Assembly (NCBI GenBank): GCA_938092135.1
Contig: CALLJL010000008.1
Span: forward strand, 128,019-192,018
Reading direction: 5' to 3'
Length of the DNA stretch: 64,000 nt
Source of the DNA: an uncultured bacterium
GTDB lineage: Bacteria; Acidobacteriota; Aminicenantia; Aminicenantales; CALLJL01
The translations under genes and the position numbers were made by a program. Below the pieces are notes generated by a model, which saw nothing but the letters and a program-made list of their open reading frames with translations, was not told the DNA's origin and did no database searches. Below, one piece after another: positions 19,222 to 27,552 of the stretch. How positions within the stretch are numbered: position 1 is the first letter of the stretch; every line of letters starts with the position of its first letter.

Positions 19222-21300
19222 ATGAACAAAAATAAAAAGACATTATTTAATGTAATTATCATTTTATTGATTATTAATTTCATCTTGTTCATAAGAATGC
19301 CCTCGACGGCTGCCGAAGGGGCAAAGGCCCATCCTTTTTCGGTTCATGATTTGTTAGCTATGGAAAGGATTTCAGATCCTCAAGTTTCTCCTGATGGGCG
19401 ATGGATTGTCTTCACCCTCTGGCGAGCTGATCTTGAGGCTAACCGAGGTCGAACCGACCTATGGTTGGTTGGTTCCGATGGACAAAATCTGCGGCAACTC
19501 ACAACCCATCCCGCCTCTGACTTCAACCCCCGTTGGTCTCCCTGCGGTCGCTACATCTGGTTTCTTTCAACCCGTTCCGGTTCTTCCCAGGTCTGGCAAA
19601 TTTCTTTAACTGGAGGAGAAGCTGTTCAGGTAACTGACCTTCCCCTTGATGTCAATAATTTAATCGTTTCTCCTGATGGCCGTTACTTAGCTTTCACTAT
19701 GGAGGTTTTTCCCGATAAGGGTTGCCCCTATGAGACCAAAAGAAGGCTCGATGAATTAGCCAAAAAGAAAAGCAGTGGCCGAATCTATGACCGCCTTTTT
19801 ATCCGGCACTGGGATACTTGGAAAGATGGCCGGCGTTCCCACATTTTTGCTTTCCGAATTGAGGATAAAAAGCTCTTTAAGCTCATGGTCGGAATGGAGG
19901 CTGATACTCCTTCGAAGCCCTTTGGCGGCCCTGAAGAAATAACTTTTACTCCTGATAGCCAGGGACTAATTTTTACAGCTAAAGACGTTGGCCGGGAAGA
20001 AGCCTGGTCAACTGATTTTGATCTTTATTATGTTCCCGTTGATGGGTCCAAACCGCCAGTCTGTCTGACCGAGGCCAATCCTGCCTGGGACACTATGCCT
20101 CTTTTTTCGCCCGATGGAAAAACCTTGGCTTATCTCGCTATGAAGCGGCCAGGTTATGAATCGGATCGTTTCCGGATTATTCTGCGAGATTGGGCTTCAG
20201 GAAAGGAAAGGGTTCTAACTGAAAACTGGGATCGCTCGCCCGCTGAAATCGCCTGGTCACCTGACGGTCGTCTTCTTTATGCGACCGCACCCAACATCGG
20301 CCAACAATCTCTTTTCGCCATCGATACTCAAACCGGTCAGGTTAAAATGATCATCAAAGAAGGCTATATAACTTCACCTAGGCCGCTAAAAGATAAAATT
20401 ATCTTTGGCCTTGACCATTTAAAATCACCAGTGGAACTCTATTCTATCCGGCCTGATGGCCGGGAAATGAAGGCGATTACCCAGATCAATGCAGCCAGAC
20501 TCGCCTCCATCAAGATGGGTGATTACGAACAATTTTCCTTTAAAGGATGGAACGATGAAACTGTGTATACCTATGTTGTTAAGCCGGTGGATTTTGATCC
20601 AAATAAAAAATATCCAGTAGCCTTTTTAATTCATGGAGGGCCTCAGAGTTCTTTTAGCAATCACTTTCATTATCGCTGGAATGCTCAAATTTTTGCGGGT
20701 GCTGGCTATGCCGCCGTTATGGTCGATTTTCATGGCTCCACTGGCTATGGTCAGGCTTTCACCGATTCCATCCGTGGCGATTGGGGTGGCAAACCCCTTG
20801 AGGACTTGAAGAAGGGCTTAGCGGCGGCTTTAGAACGCTATCCCTGGATGGATGGCGAGCGCGTCGCTGCCCTCGGTGCTTCCTTCGGCGGTTATATGAT
20901 TAATTGGATTGCCGGCAACTGGCCCGATCGCTTCCGCTGTCTGGTGAATCATGATGGCAATCTTGATGAACGGATGGCCTATTTTAATACCGAAGAACTC
21001 TGGTTTCCCGAATGGGATCATGAAGGAACTCCCTGGACCAATCCTGAAGGCTATGAAAAGCACAATCCCATCAATTATATAAAAAATTGGAAAACACCCA
21101 TGTTGGTCATCCATGGGGCCCTGGATTTTCGCGTTGTGGACACTCAGGGCATCTCAACTTTTACAGCTTTGCAGCGCCTAGGCATTCCCAGCCGGTTGCT
21201 CTATTTTCCCGATGAGGGCCACTGGGTTTTAAAACCTCAGAATAGTCTTCTTTGGCATGAAACTGTTCTCAGCTGGCTTGACCAATGGTGCAAAAAATAG
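19222..21300 (+). CDS. Exported S9-family peptidase (prolyl oligopeptidase/acylaminoacyl peptidase type)
   Basis: A 692-aa serine peptidase. Residues about 5-32 form a signal peptide or anchor. The N-terminal half is a TolB/WD40-like beta-propeller with repeated SPDGR motifs (for example SPDGRWIVF, SPDGRYLAF, SPDGKTLAY, SPDGRLLY) that gates access. The C-terminal alpha/beta-hydrolase has Ser554 (GASFGGY), Asp635 (GALDFRV) and His667 (DEGHW). Such enzymes cut short peptides from dipeptidyl or acylated ends. AAAGGAGG lies upstream of the ATG. The gene is followed after 80 bp by the URO-D-like gene on the same strand. A second S9 peptidase lies at 43.5 kb. Confidence 0.92.
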   Translation: MNKNKKTLFNVIIILLIINFILFIRMPSTAAEGAKAHPFSVHDLLAMERISDPQVSPDGRWIVFTLWRADLEANRGRTDLWLVGSDGQNLRQLTTHPASDFNPRWSPCGRYIWFLSTRSGSSQVWQISLTGGEAVQVTDLPLDVNNLIVSPDGRYLAFTMEVFPDKGCPYETKRRLDELAKKKSSGRIYDRLFIRHWDTWKDGRRSHIFAFRIEDKKLFKLMVGMEADTPSKPFGGPEEITFTPDSQGLIFTAKDVGREEAWSTDFDLYYVPVDGSKPPVCLTEANPAWDTMPLFSPDGKTLAYLAMKRPGYESDRFRIILRDWASGKERVLTENWDRSPAEIAWSPDGRLLYATAPNIGQQSLFAIDTQTGQVKMIIKEGYITSPRPLKDKIIFGLDHLKSPVELYSIRPDGREMKAITQINAARLASIKMGDYEQFSFKGWNDETVYTYVVKPVDFDPNKKYPVAFLIHGGPQSSFSNHFHYRWNAQIFAGAGYAAVMVDFHGSTGYGQAFTDSIRGDWGGKPLEDLKKGLAAALERYPWMDGERVAALGASFGGYMINWIAGNWPDRFRCLVNHDGNLDERMAYFNTEELWFPEWDHEGTPWTNPEGYEKHNPINYIKNWKTPMLVIHGALDFRVVDTQGISTFTALQRLGIPSRLLYFPDEGHWVLKPQNSLLWHETVLSWLDQWCKK

Positions 21301-21380
21301 GGCTAAAGCTTGGCTTTCGTATTACACAATTTAAAACAACCTCTTAGCCTAACCTGTTAGCCCGGAAATGTAAAAGGTGA

Positions 21381-22421
21381 ATGAGCCCACCTCTCTTTTA
21401 TGGGAATAAAGCCAGGAAAGAAAGAAAGAAAACTGTTGAAGCCACTCTTAATTTTGATAATCCCCAGCGGATTCCCCGTCAGCTCTGGCTTCCTTATAAT
21501 CAAAGCCGCATGAAAAAAATATCGCGGTGGCGAAAATGGCGTTTAAAATTTCCCGATGATTTGGTCTTCTGTCCTAATTTTATTTGGCCTAAGAAAAATA
21601 AAAAATTAAAATGGCAAGATGAATTTATCTATAGAGACGAGTGGGGTTGTTTATTTAAAAAAGAAGCTGATAAAAGATGTGATGTCTTAATCTCTCCTGC
21701 CATTAAACAATGGGAAAATCTTGAAAACTGGCGACCCCCTGAACAATTCCTCAAACTGGATAAAGAAAGGATTAATTCCTTTTGTCATTCCACTGACCGT
21801 TTTGTCTTGGCAGGAAGCTGGATTAAGCTATTTGAACGACTCCAACTACTTCGTGGACCAGAGAAGCTTCTTTCTGATCTTAAAAAGAAGCCAGCCGAAT
21901 TTTTTGAATTGCTTCATCAAGTGCACGATTTTAATTTAAAGGAATTAGAACTTTGGGCTCAAACAGAAGTGGATGGCCTTTGTCTTATGGACGACTGGGG
22001 AGGGCAAGAATCGCTTTTTATTTCTCGCGACCATTTTCGTCAGCTCTTTAAGCCTCTTTATTTAGAATATAGCTCCATCGCCAAAAAATATAAAAAATAT
22101 TTATTTTTTCACTCTGATGGCTATATCGCCGATTTCTTGCCCGATTTTATTGAAATAGGAATAAATGCAATTAATTGTCAGGTCTTATTGATGGGCATCG
22201 AAAAGTTGGTCCACTTCCGAGGTCAGATCACCTTTTGGGGAAGTTCAGATTTTCCAGTTTTTCTGAGCACAGCCCAAAAAAAGGAAATTGTCCGTTGCTG
22301 TCAACAAATCTTTGACACCCTCTGGGCGAGGGGAGGATTAATCGCTCAGGTAGAATTAACCCCTGATATTAAAATTTCAGCGATAAAAACATTTTTTTCT
22401 GCCTGGAAAAAATTTCTCTGA
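21381..22421 (+). CDS. Uroporphyrinogen decarboxylase-like (URO-D superfamily) protein
   Basis: A 346-aa cytoplasmic protein with the TIM-barrel pattern of the URO-D/methylcobamide methyltransferase superfamily: opening ATLNFDNPQRIPRQLW, then VDGLCLMDDWGGQESLFISRDHF, LFFHSDGYIADFLPDFIEIGINAINCQ and GQITFWGSSDF. The FHSDG form is common in non-heme members, and no other heme genes are nearby, so decarboxylation of uroporphyrinogen is unlikely. A methyl-transfer or other role is possible. It is unusually Lys- and Trp-rich. The start ATG follows AAAGGTGA with short spacing, so the exact start is not firm. Confidence 0.7.
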   Translation: MSPPLFYGNKARKERKKTVEATLNFDNPQRIPRQLWLPYNQSRMKKISRWRKWRLKFPDDLVFCPNFIWPKKNKKLKWQDEFIYRDEWGCLFKKEADKRCDVLISPAIKQWENLENWRPPEQFLKLDKERINSFCHSTDRFVLAGSWIKLFERLQLLRGPEKLLSDLKKKPAEFFELLHQVHDFNLKELELWAQTEVDGLCLMDDWGGQESLFISRDHFRQLFKPLYLEYSSIAKKYKKYLFFHSDGYIADFLPDFIEIGINAINCQVLLMGIEKLVHFRGQITFWGSSDFPVFLSTAQKKEIVRCCQQIFDTLWARGGLIAQVELTPDIKISAIKTFFSAWKKFL

Positions 22422-22612
22422 GTAATTTTTTAAATTAAACCTTGCTGACTCAAAGGTCTTGACCATTCCATTCTTAGAAATTCTTGGAAATTAAAATTTT
22501 TATAAATCAAAATTCTTTAGATAAAAATAAAATCAACAAAAATCCAAAATTTGCCTTTAATGACGAAAATAAAGCATAATTTTTATGGAAAAAGAGCTCT
22601 CTAGGGGCTGAA

Positions 22613-24451
22613 ATGGTTAAAACCCTGGGGAAAAAGATAGAAAATTTAAGAAAAGAGAGATGGGGCAAATTATTTTTTACTTTATCGGCGGCCACTTGTT
22701 ATCTCCTTTTTTGTCTTATTAATATCTCTTTTTCCTCATCGGCTTCCTCTGAATTTTCCTTCAAAGAAAAAATTTCGCCTCCTTTATCAAAGAAATTAGC
22801 TCAAAAGGAAAATCAGATTCTCAAGGTCTGGATATATTTTCAGGATAAAGGACCGGATTTAACCAAAAAGATCGATGAAGTTCGCGGCTCCCTTTCACGA
22901 GAAAATATTAATCGCCGTCTCAAAATTCTTACTTGGGAGAGAATAGTTGATGATTTAGATGTTCCCGTCTGGGAAAATTACATCCATAAAGTCAGGCCCT
23001 ATCTTTCGCGGCCGCGCCATGCCTCTCGCTGGCTGAATGCTCTTTCAGCCGAAGTCCAGGCCATTAATCTGAAAAAGATTGCTTCTTTCCCCTTTGTTTC
23101 CAAAATAGAGGAAATCAAAGCTTATCGATCGAGGCTCCCTTTGCCCGAAAAAAAAAGGGAAGCAATAGAATTTAAGACCCAAAATCATCTTTATGACTAT
23201 GGACCTTCCTACACTCAGCTTAATCAGATTAAAGTTCCTCTTCTCCATGATCTTGGTTTGACCGGTCAGGGAATAATTATAGCTATGCTCGACTCTGGTT
23301 TTAATAACTTGGCCCATCAGGCTTTGGCTCATCTAAAAATTTTAGCCACCTGGGACTTTGTCAATAATGATCCTAATGTAAACGACGAACCCGGTCAGCT
23401 TGGTTCTGGCGATCATGGAACTGAAACTTTAAGTGTTATTGCTGGTTTTTATCCCGGGAAACTTATTGGTCCGGCTTTTGGGGCCAGCTTTCTTTTAGCC
23501 AAGACGGAAAACACTGACTGGGAAAGGCATATAGAAGAAGACCACTGGATCGCGGGAGTCGAATGGGCTGAAGCCCTTGGCGCCCAGATTGTCAGTAGCT
23601 CTCTTGGTTATCGAGATCAGTTTACCCATGGCGAACCCAATTATACCTGGCGGGACATGGATGGCGAAACTACCATTGTTACCAGGGGCGCTAATATTGC
23701 CGCCAACAAAGGTATGCTTATCGTTAACTCGGCAGGCAATGAAGGCCAGTCCCGCCCACCTATCTTGAACACTCTGGTTGCTCCGGCTGATAGCTATTGG
23801 GTCTTGGCTGTAGGCGCAGTTGATGTCAATGGTGAGAGGGCAAGTTTCAGTTCCGTTGGGCCAACTGCCGATGGCCGGCTAAAGCCTGATGTTATGGCTA
23901 TGGGTCGCTCCGTTTATAGTGCCTCCCCTTCTAAAATTGACGGATACATATATGTTTCAGGCACATCCTTTTCTTGTCCTTTGGTGGCTGGGGCAGCAGC
24001 TTTAATCCTTGAAGCCAATCCCAGCTGGTCCAATTTTGATTTAATGCTGGCTTTGGAATTGACGGCTAGCCGAGCCTCGACCCCTGACAACTTAATGGGA
24101 CGGGGAATTATTAATGCCTTTCAAGCCGCTCATTTTCCCCTTAAAAGTATATATCCACCCACTCATCTGGCGGTCAAAAGGATAGAAAATAATTTTGGTT
24201 TCTTTAAAGAGTATATCAATCATTTGACTTGGCGAAAAAATGAGCGTAATCGGGAGAAAATCATTGCTTATAGACTTTATGCCTTGAACCTCAAAGAAAA
24301 AATCAGTTCCTTTTTCCTTCTGGCTGAAATTGAAGCTCAAACCTTTAAATTTGAACATCGGGGACTTCTGGGGGATGAAGAATTTATTTATAAAATTACA
24401 GCTGTTAGTGAAACTGGGGTTGAAAGCGATCCTGAATATACCCGAAGATGA
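22613..24451 (+). CDS. Exported subtilisin-like serine protease (S8)
   Basis: A 612-aa protease. Residues 1-45 hold a signal segment, followed by a propeptide-like region (to about 195). The catalytic triad is Asp227 (IIAMLDSGF), His268 (GDHGTET) and Ser452 (VSGTSFSCPLVAGAAALI); the oxyanion region VNSAGNEGQ is at about 364-372. After residue 510 comes a fibronectin-III-like beta domain. It degrades extracellular protein. The ribosome-binding site is poor (AGGGG about 6 nt before the ATG). The barrel gene that follows is 70 bp away on the same strand. Confidence 0.92.
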   Translation: MVKTLGKKIENLRKERWGKLFFTLSAATCYLLFCLINISFSSSASSEFSFKEKISPPLSKKLAQKENQILKVWIYFQDKGPDLTKKIDEVRGSLSRENINRRLKILTWERIVDDLDVPVWENYIHKVRPYLSRPRHASRWLNALSAEVQAINLKKIASFPFVSKIEEIKAYRSRLPLPEKKREAIEFKTQNHLYDYGPSYTQLNQIKVPLLHDLGLTGQGIIIAMLDSGFNNLAHQALAHLKILATWDFVNNDPNVNDEPGQLGSGDHGTETLSVIAGFYPGKLIGPAFGASFLLAKTENTDWERHIEEDHWIAGVEWAEALGAQIVSSSLGYRDQFTHGEPNYTWRDMDGETTIVTRGANIAANKGMLIVNSAGNEGQSRPPILNTLVAPADSYWVLAVGAVDVNGERASFSSVGPTADGRLKPDVMAMGRSVYSASPSKIDGYIYVSGTSFSCPLVAGAAALILEANPSWSNFDLMLALELTASRASTPDNLMGRGIINAFQAAHFPLKSIYPPTHLAVKRIENNFGFFKEYINHLTWRKNERNREKIIAYRLYALNLKEKISSFFLLAEIEAQTFKFEHRGLLGDEEFIYKITAVSETGVESDPEYTRR

Positions 24452-24520
24452 AAAAACAAAGGAAGGAAAAGAATCAACAGGATGAAAATATTAAATGAGG
24501 CAAAGTAATCGGATTAACCC

Positions 24521-25180
24521 ATGAGCTCTGCCAGGATAGAGGTTAAAGCAATTACCATTTTTTCAGACCAATTTTTAATTCAGCTAAAAAAGCATAAAAA
24601 GTTTAAATTAAATTTGCCTTTAAGACCAATTAAAATATTAATTCTATTAATTTTACTTTTTCCTTTAAATGTTCAGGCACTTGATTTTCGCCTGGGTCTC
24701 GGGGTCGGGCTGAGAAGAATTAATGATAGTTATTTAAGGCAGGTATATGGTAATGGTTTCATTTACATTCCCCATGTTCAGGTTGGTTTCACCCGATATT
24801 TTTCTGCTGAGCTCGCCTATGAAGGAGGATACCAAAAAAAAGCCCCTATTGGTCTCTATCTGGAACCAAGTACTTTGAGGATAAGTGGTTGGGAAATATC
24901 AGGCCAACTTCATTATCCCCTTAGGATTATTTCCCCTTATCTAAAAATAGGCTCGGGCCTTTATTTTTATCGTCAAGATATAGACAGTCCCTATGTTCGC
25001 CATAAAGTAAATCACCATCATCTATCCTTTCAAGCTGCCAGTGGCTGTCAAATTTTTTTCAAAAAAAATTTCTCATGGCAAGCGGAAATCAAATATGTCT
25101 TTCTCCGAGTAAAGCCCTATGAAATTAAAGTTGATTTGGGAGGAATAAGATATATTCTAGCTCTTGGTTTTAAATTCTGA
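24521..25180 (+). CDS. Small outer-membrane beta-barrel protein
   Basis: A 219-aa protein with a Lys-rich N-terminus and hydrophobic leader ending NVQA (about residue 53). Alternating-hydrophobic strands then end in a C-terminal Phe (ILALGFKF), the typical signal for barrel insertion. About eight strands can be drawn, as in the OmpA/OmpW class. Function is unknown. The long pre-leader (first 30 residues) and the lack of a ribosome-binding site before ATG 24521 suggest the true start could lie further in. Confidence 0.65.
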   Translation: MSSARIEVKAITIFSDQFLIQLKKHKKFKLNLPLRPIKILILLILLFPLNVQALDFRLGLGVGLRRINDSYLRQVYGNGFIYIPHVQVGFTRYFSAELAYEGGYQKKAPIGLYLEPSTLRISGWEISGQLHYPLRIISPYLKIGSGLYFYRQDIDSPYVRHKVNHHHLSFQAASGCQIFFKKNFSWQAEIKYVFLRVKPYEIKVDLGGIRYILALGFKF

Positions 25181-25325
25181 GATCTGAGCCAATGCCCATC
25201 TTTTTCTTCTCTTTTTATTAACCATAAAGCGAACTAAGGCTGCCCTTTTTTCGTAATAGAATAACATTAAATTTTTTAATTCATTATGCTATAAAATTGA
25301 AAGGATTTTAAGAGGGGAGGTCTCT

Positions 25326-26048
25326 ATGGCTACAGTTCTGGAAGTTAGAGGATTAAGAAAATTTTATGGTCACTTTGAGGCCCTAAAAGGAATCAGCTTC
25401 GAGGTTAGGGAGGGCGAAATTTTTGGCCTCATCGGACCCAATGGCGCTGGTAAAACCACCACTTTAAGGATCGTGGCCACCCTCCTTGCAATGTCTGGAG
25501 GGCAAGTTAAGCTTCTCGGCTATGATCTCAGGGAAAATCCAGAAAAATTCAGGGAAAATATAAGTTATTTACCTGAGGAAGCTGGAGCCTACCGTAATCT
25601 CACCGGCCTCGATTATTTGCGCTTCATGGCCCGCTTTTACGATCGCTCTCCTGAAGAAACAGAACGGTTTATTGAAAGAGCCATGGCCATTGCAGGACTA
25701 GGTGATAGATTAAAAGATAAGGTGGGAACATACAGCAAGGGCATGGTGCGCAAATTACTTTTAGCCCGGGCTTTGATGACCAAACCTGTTTTAGCCATTT
25801 TGGACGAGCCCACCTCTGGCCTGGATGTGATTAATTCCCTGGAGGTAAGAGACATAATTAAACGATATGCTCGGGAAGGTCTTTCCGTACTTCTTTCCTC
25901 CCATAATATGCTGGAGGTGGAGTATCTTTCTGATCGGGTTGCCCTTATTGATCAGGGCAAAATCCTAGACATAGGCACACCCCAAGAACTTAAAGAGAAA
26001 TATGAGGCCCCAAATTTGGAAGTTGTTTTCAGGAGGATTGTCCAATGA
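25326..26048 (+). CDS. ABC transporter ATP-binding protein (NatA-like)
   Basis: A 240-aa ATPase with Walker A GPNGAGKTT (37-45), Q-loop region LPEEAGAYRNLTG, an atypical signature YSKGMVRK (usual LSGGQ; near 139), Walker B VLAILDEPTSGLD and the H-loop in LSSHNML. The YSKGM form is common in NatA/CcmA-type exporters. It powers the membrane protein encoded next, with which it overlaps by 4 bp (ATGA at 26045), so they are co-translated. GGGGAGG precedes the ATG. The substrate is probably Na+, a drug or a lipid; the sequence does not decide. Confidence 0.93.
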   Translation: MATVLEVRGLRKFYGHFEALKGISFEVREGEIFGLIGPNGAGKTTTLRIVATLLAMSGGQVKLLGYDLRENPEKFRENISYLPEEAGAYRNLTGLDYLRFMARFYDRSPEETERFIERAMAIAGLGDRLKDKVGTYSKGMVRKLLLARALMTKPVLAILDEPTSGLDVINSLEVRDIIKRYAREGLSVLLSSHNMLEVEYLSDRVALIDQGKILDIGTPQELKEKYEAPNLEVVFRRIVQ

Positions 26049-27331
26049 AAAAATTTACCAATCTTTTGTTTAAGGAAATAAGGGAGCTTATCAATAAACA
26101 GCTCATTTTTTCTCTTGTTTTCACCTTAATCATTTTTTATTTCATTGGACAGATCGCCCGACAGGAAGCCAAAAGGGCCGAAGGAATCCGCCGCATCGGG
26201 GTACTCGATCTTGATCGCTCGCCTTTATCCAGGGGTCTTCTTGATAATCTTCGCCTTGTTCGCTTCAAGATTGATGAATTTGAAACTGGCGATAAAGAAG
26301 AAGCCCTGCGCCTGGCCAGGGAAAGGAATCTGGCCTTTCTGCTGGTTATTCCTTCTGGTCTGAGTGAGGGAATTGAAAGGCTCGAAACGAGAGAATTAGA
26401 AACCTACTCCTTTCTCCGCAGCTTCTCTATGGCTGAAGCTCGCTATGGGGAAATTTTCCGGGTTATTCTCGATACGGCTAACAATTATCTTTCCAATGAA
26501 ATTCTGAAGAAAAAATGGCCAGAAATATCTCCTGAAAATTTGAAAAAGCCCCTGAAAAGCCGGGATTTCGTCATTGTCCGGGAAAATCGAGCTGAAGCTT
26601 CAGCCTCGGCTATTGCTGGTTTTATGTACGCTCAATCCATCTTCGTCCCCATTATTCTGGCTATGATTCTAATTTATTCATCCCAAATGGTCATCTCAGC
26701 CATTGCCATGGAGAAACAAAATAAGACCTTGGAAACTTTACTTACCGTGCCTATTTCCCGCTCCTCCATTGTGGCCGCAAAAATGCTGGCCGCTGGAATT
26801 GTTGGTCTGATCTCAACCTTAATCTACTTAGCCGGCTTCAGATGGTATATGCGCAGCTTCACTGGCGATATCGCCGAGGCTGCGAGCAGTATTACTACGG
26901 TAATCAAAGAACTTGGCCTCTCTTTAACGACCGCCGGTAGCATAATTCTCTTATTCTCTCTTTTTTTGGCAATTCTCTGTGCTCTCGCTTTGGCTACAAT
27001 CCTTGGCGTTCTTGCGGAGGATTACCGTAGTGCCCAGAGCCTTATTATGCCTTTGATATTACTCGTAATGATTCCCTATATTCTTTCTATTTTCACTGAT
27101 TTAAGAACCCTCTCTCTGCCGGCTAAAATATTAATTTATGCTATTCCTTTCTCCCATCCCTTCATGACCACCCAAAATATATTATTTCATAATTATATGG
27201 CAATTGGTGCTGGAATCGTTTATATGTTGGTGGTTTTCATTATTTTAGTTATTATTGCTGCTCGTATTTTCTCCACTGACCGAGTTTTAACGATGAAACT
27301 GCGCTGGCGTCGGCGCCAAGTCGTTCTTTAA
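26045..27331 (+). CDS. ABC-2-type permease (NatB-like)
   Basis: A 428-aa inner-membrane protein. One N-terminal helix (about 20-40) is followed by a periplasmic domain of about 150 residues (GVLDLDRSPLSRGLL...). Five to six helices then follow, with EKQNKTLETLLTVPISRSSIVAAKM near 230-250, the cytoplasmic motif that marks the ABC2_membrane_3/NatB group. It forms the translocation path for the preceding ATPase. The start codon overlaps the ATPase stop, and GGAGG lies just before. Confidence 0.92.
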   Translation: MKKFTNLLFKEIRELINKQLIFSLVFTLIIFYFIGQIARQEAKRAEGIRRIGVLDLDRSPLSRGLLDNLRLVRFKIDEFETGDKEEALRLARERNLAFLLVIPSGLSEGIERLETRELETYSFLRSFSMAEARYGEIFRVILDTANNYLSNEILKKKWPEISPENLKKPLKSRDFVIVRENRAEASASAIAGFMYAQSIFVPIILAMILIYSSQMVISAIAMEKQNKTLETLLTVPISRSSIVAAKMLAAGIVGLISTLIYLAGFRWYMRSFTGDIAEAASSITTVIKELGLSLTTAGSIILLFSLFLAILCALALATILGVLAEDYRSAQSLIMPLILLVMIPYILSIFTDLRTLSLPAKILIYAIPFSHPFMTTQNILFHNYMAIGAGIVYMLVVFIILVIIAARIFSTDRVLTMKLRWRRRQVVL

Positions 27332-27552
27332 AGACGGACAAACTGATTGATTAAGAGCCTATTTGGCCACAGAACTAAATTTAAAAATAAAGAAAATGAG
27401 AATTTAAATCAGTCATAAAAATTAAATTCTTTTTAGGCCTTAGAATGACCTGATGCCTTAAATTCCCGATGATAAACATTTAAATGAAGGAATAGAAAAT
27501 AAGGAAATTGAAGAAGAGAGGTAAATAAAGAAGTAAATAAAAGCGAAAGGAA

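Noticed and set aside
21300-21363. GGGCTAA ... TTAGCCC inverted repeat after the S9 gene as terminator
   Set aside because: The arms are only 7 bp and nearly 50 bp apart with no T-run.
23045-24358. Antisense open frames inside the subtilase gene
   Set aside because: They are shadows of a strong coding frame with no ribosome-binding sites or homology.
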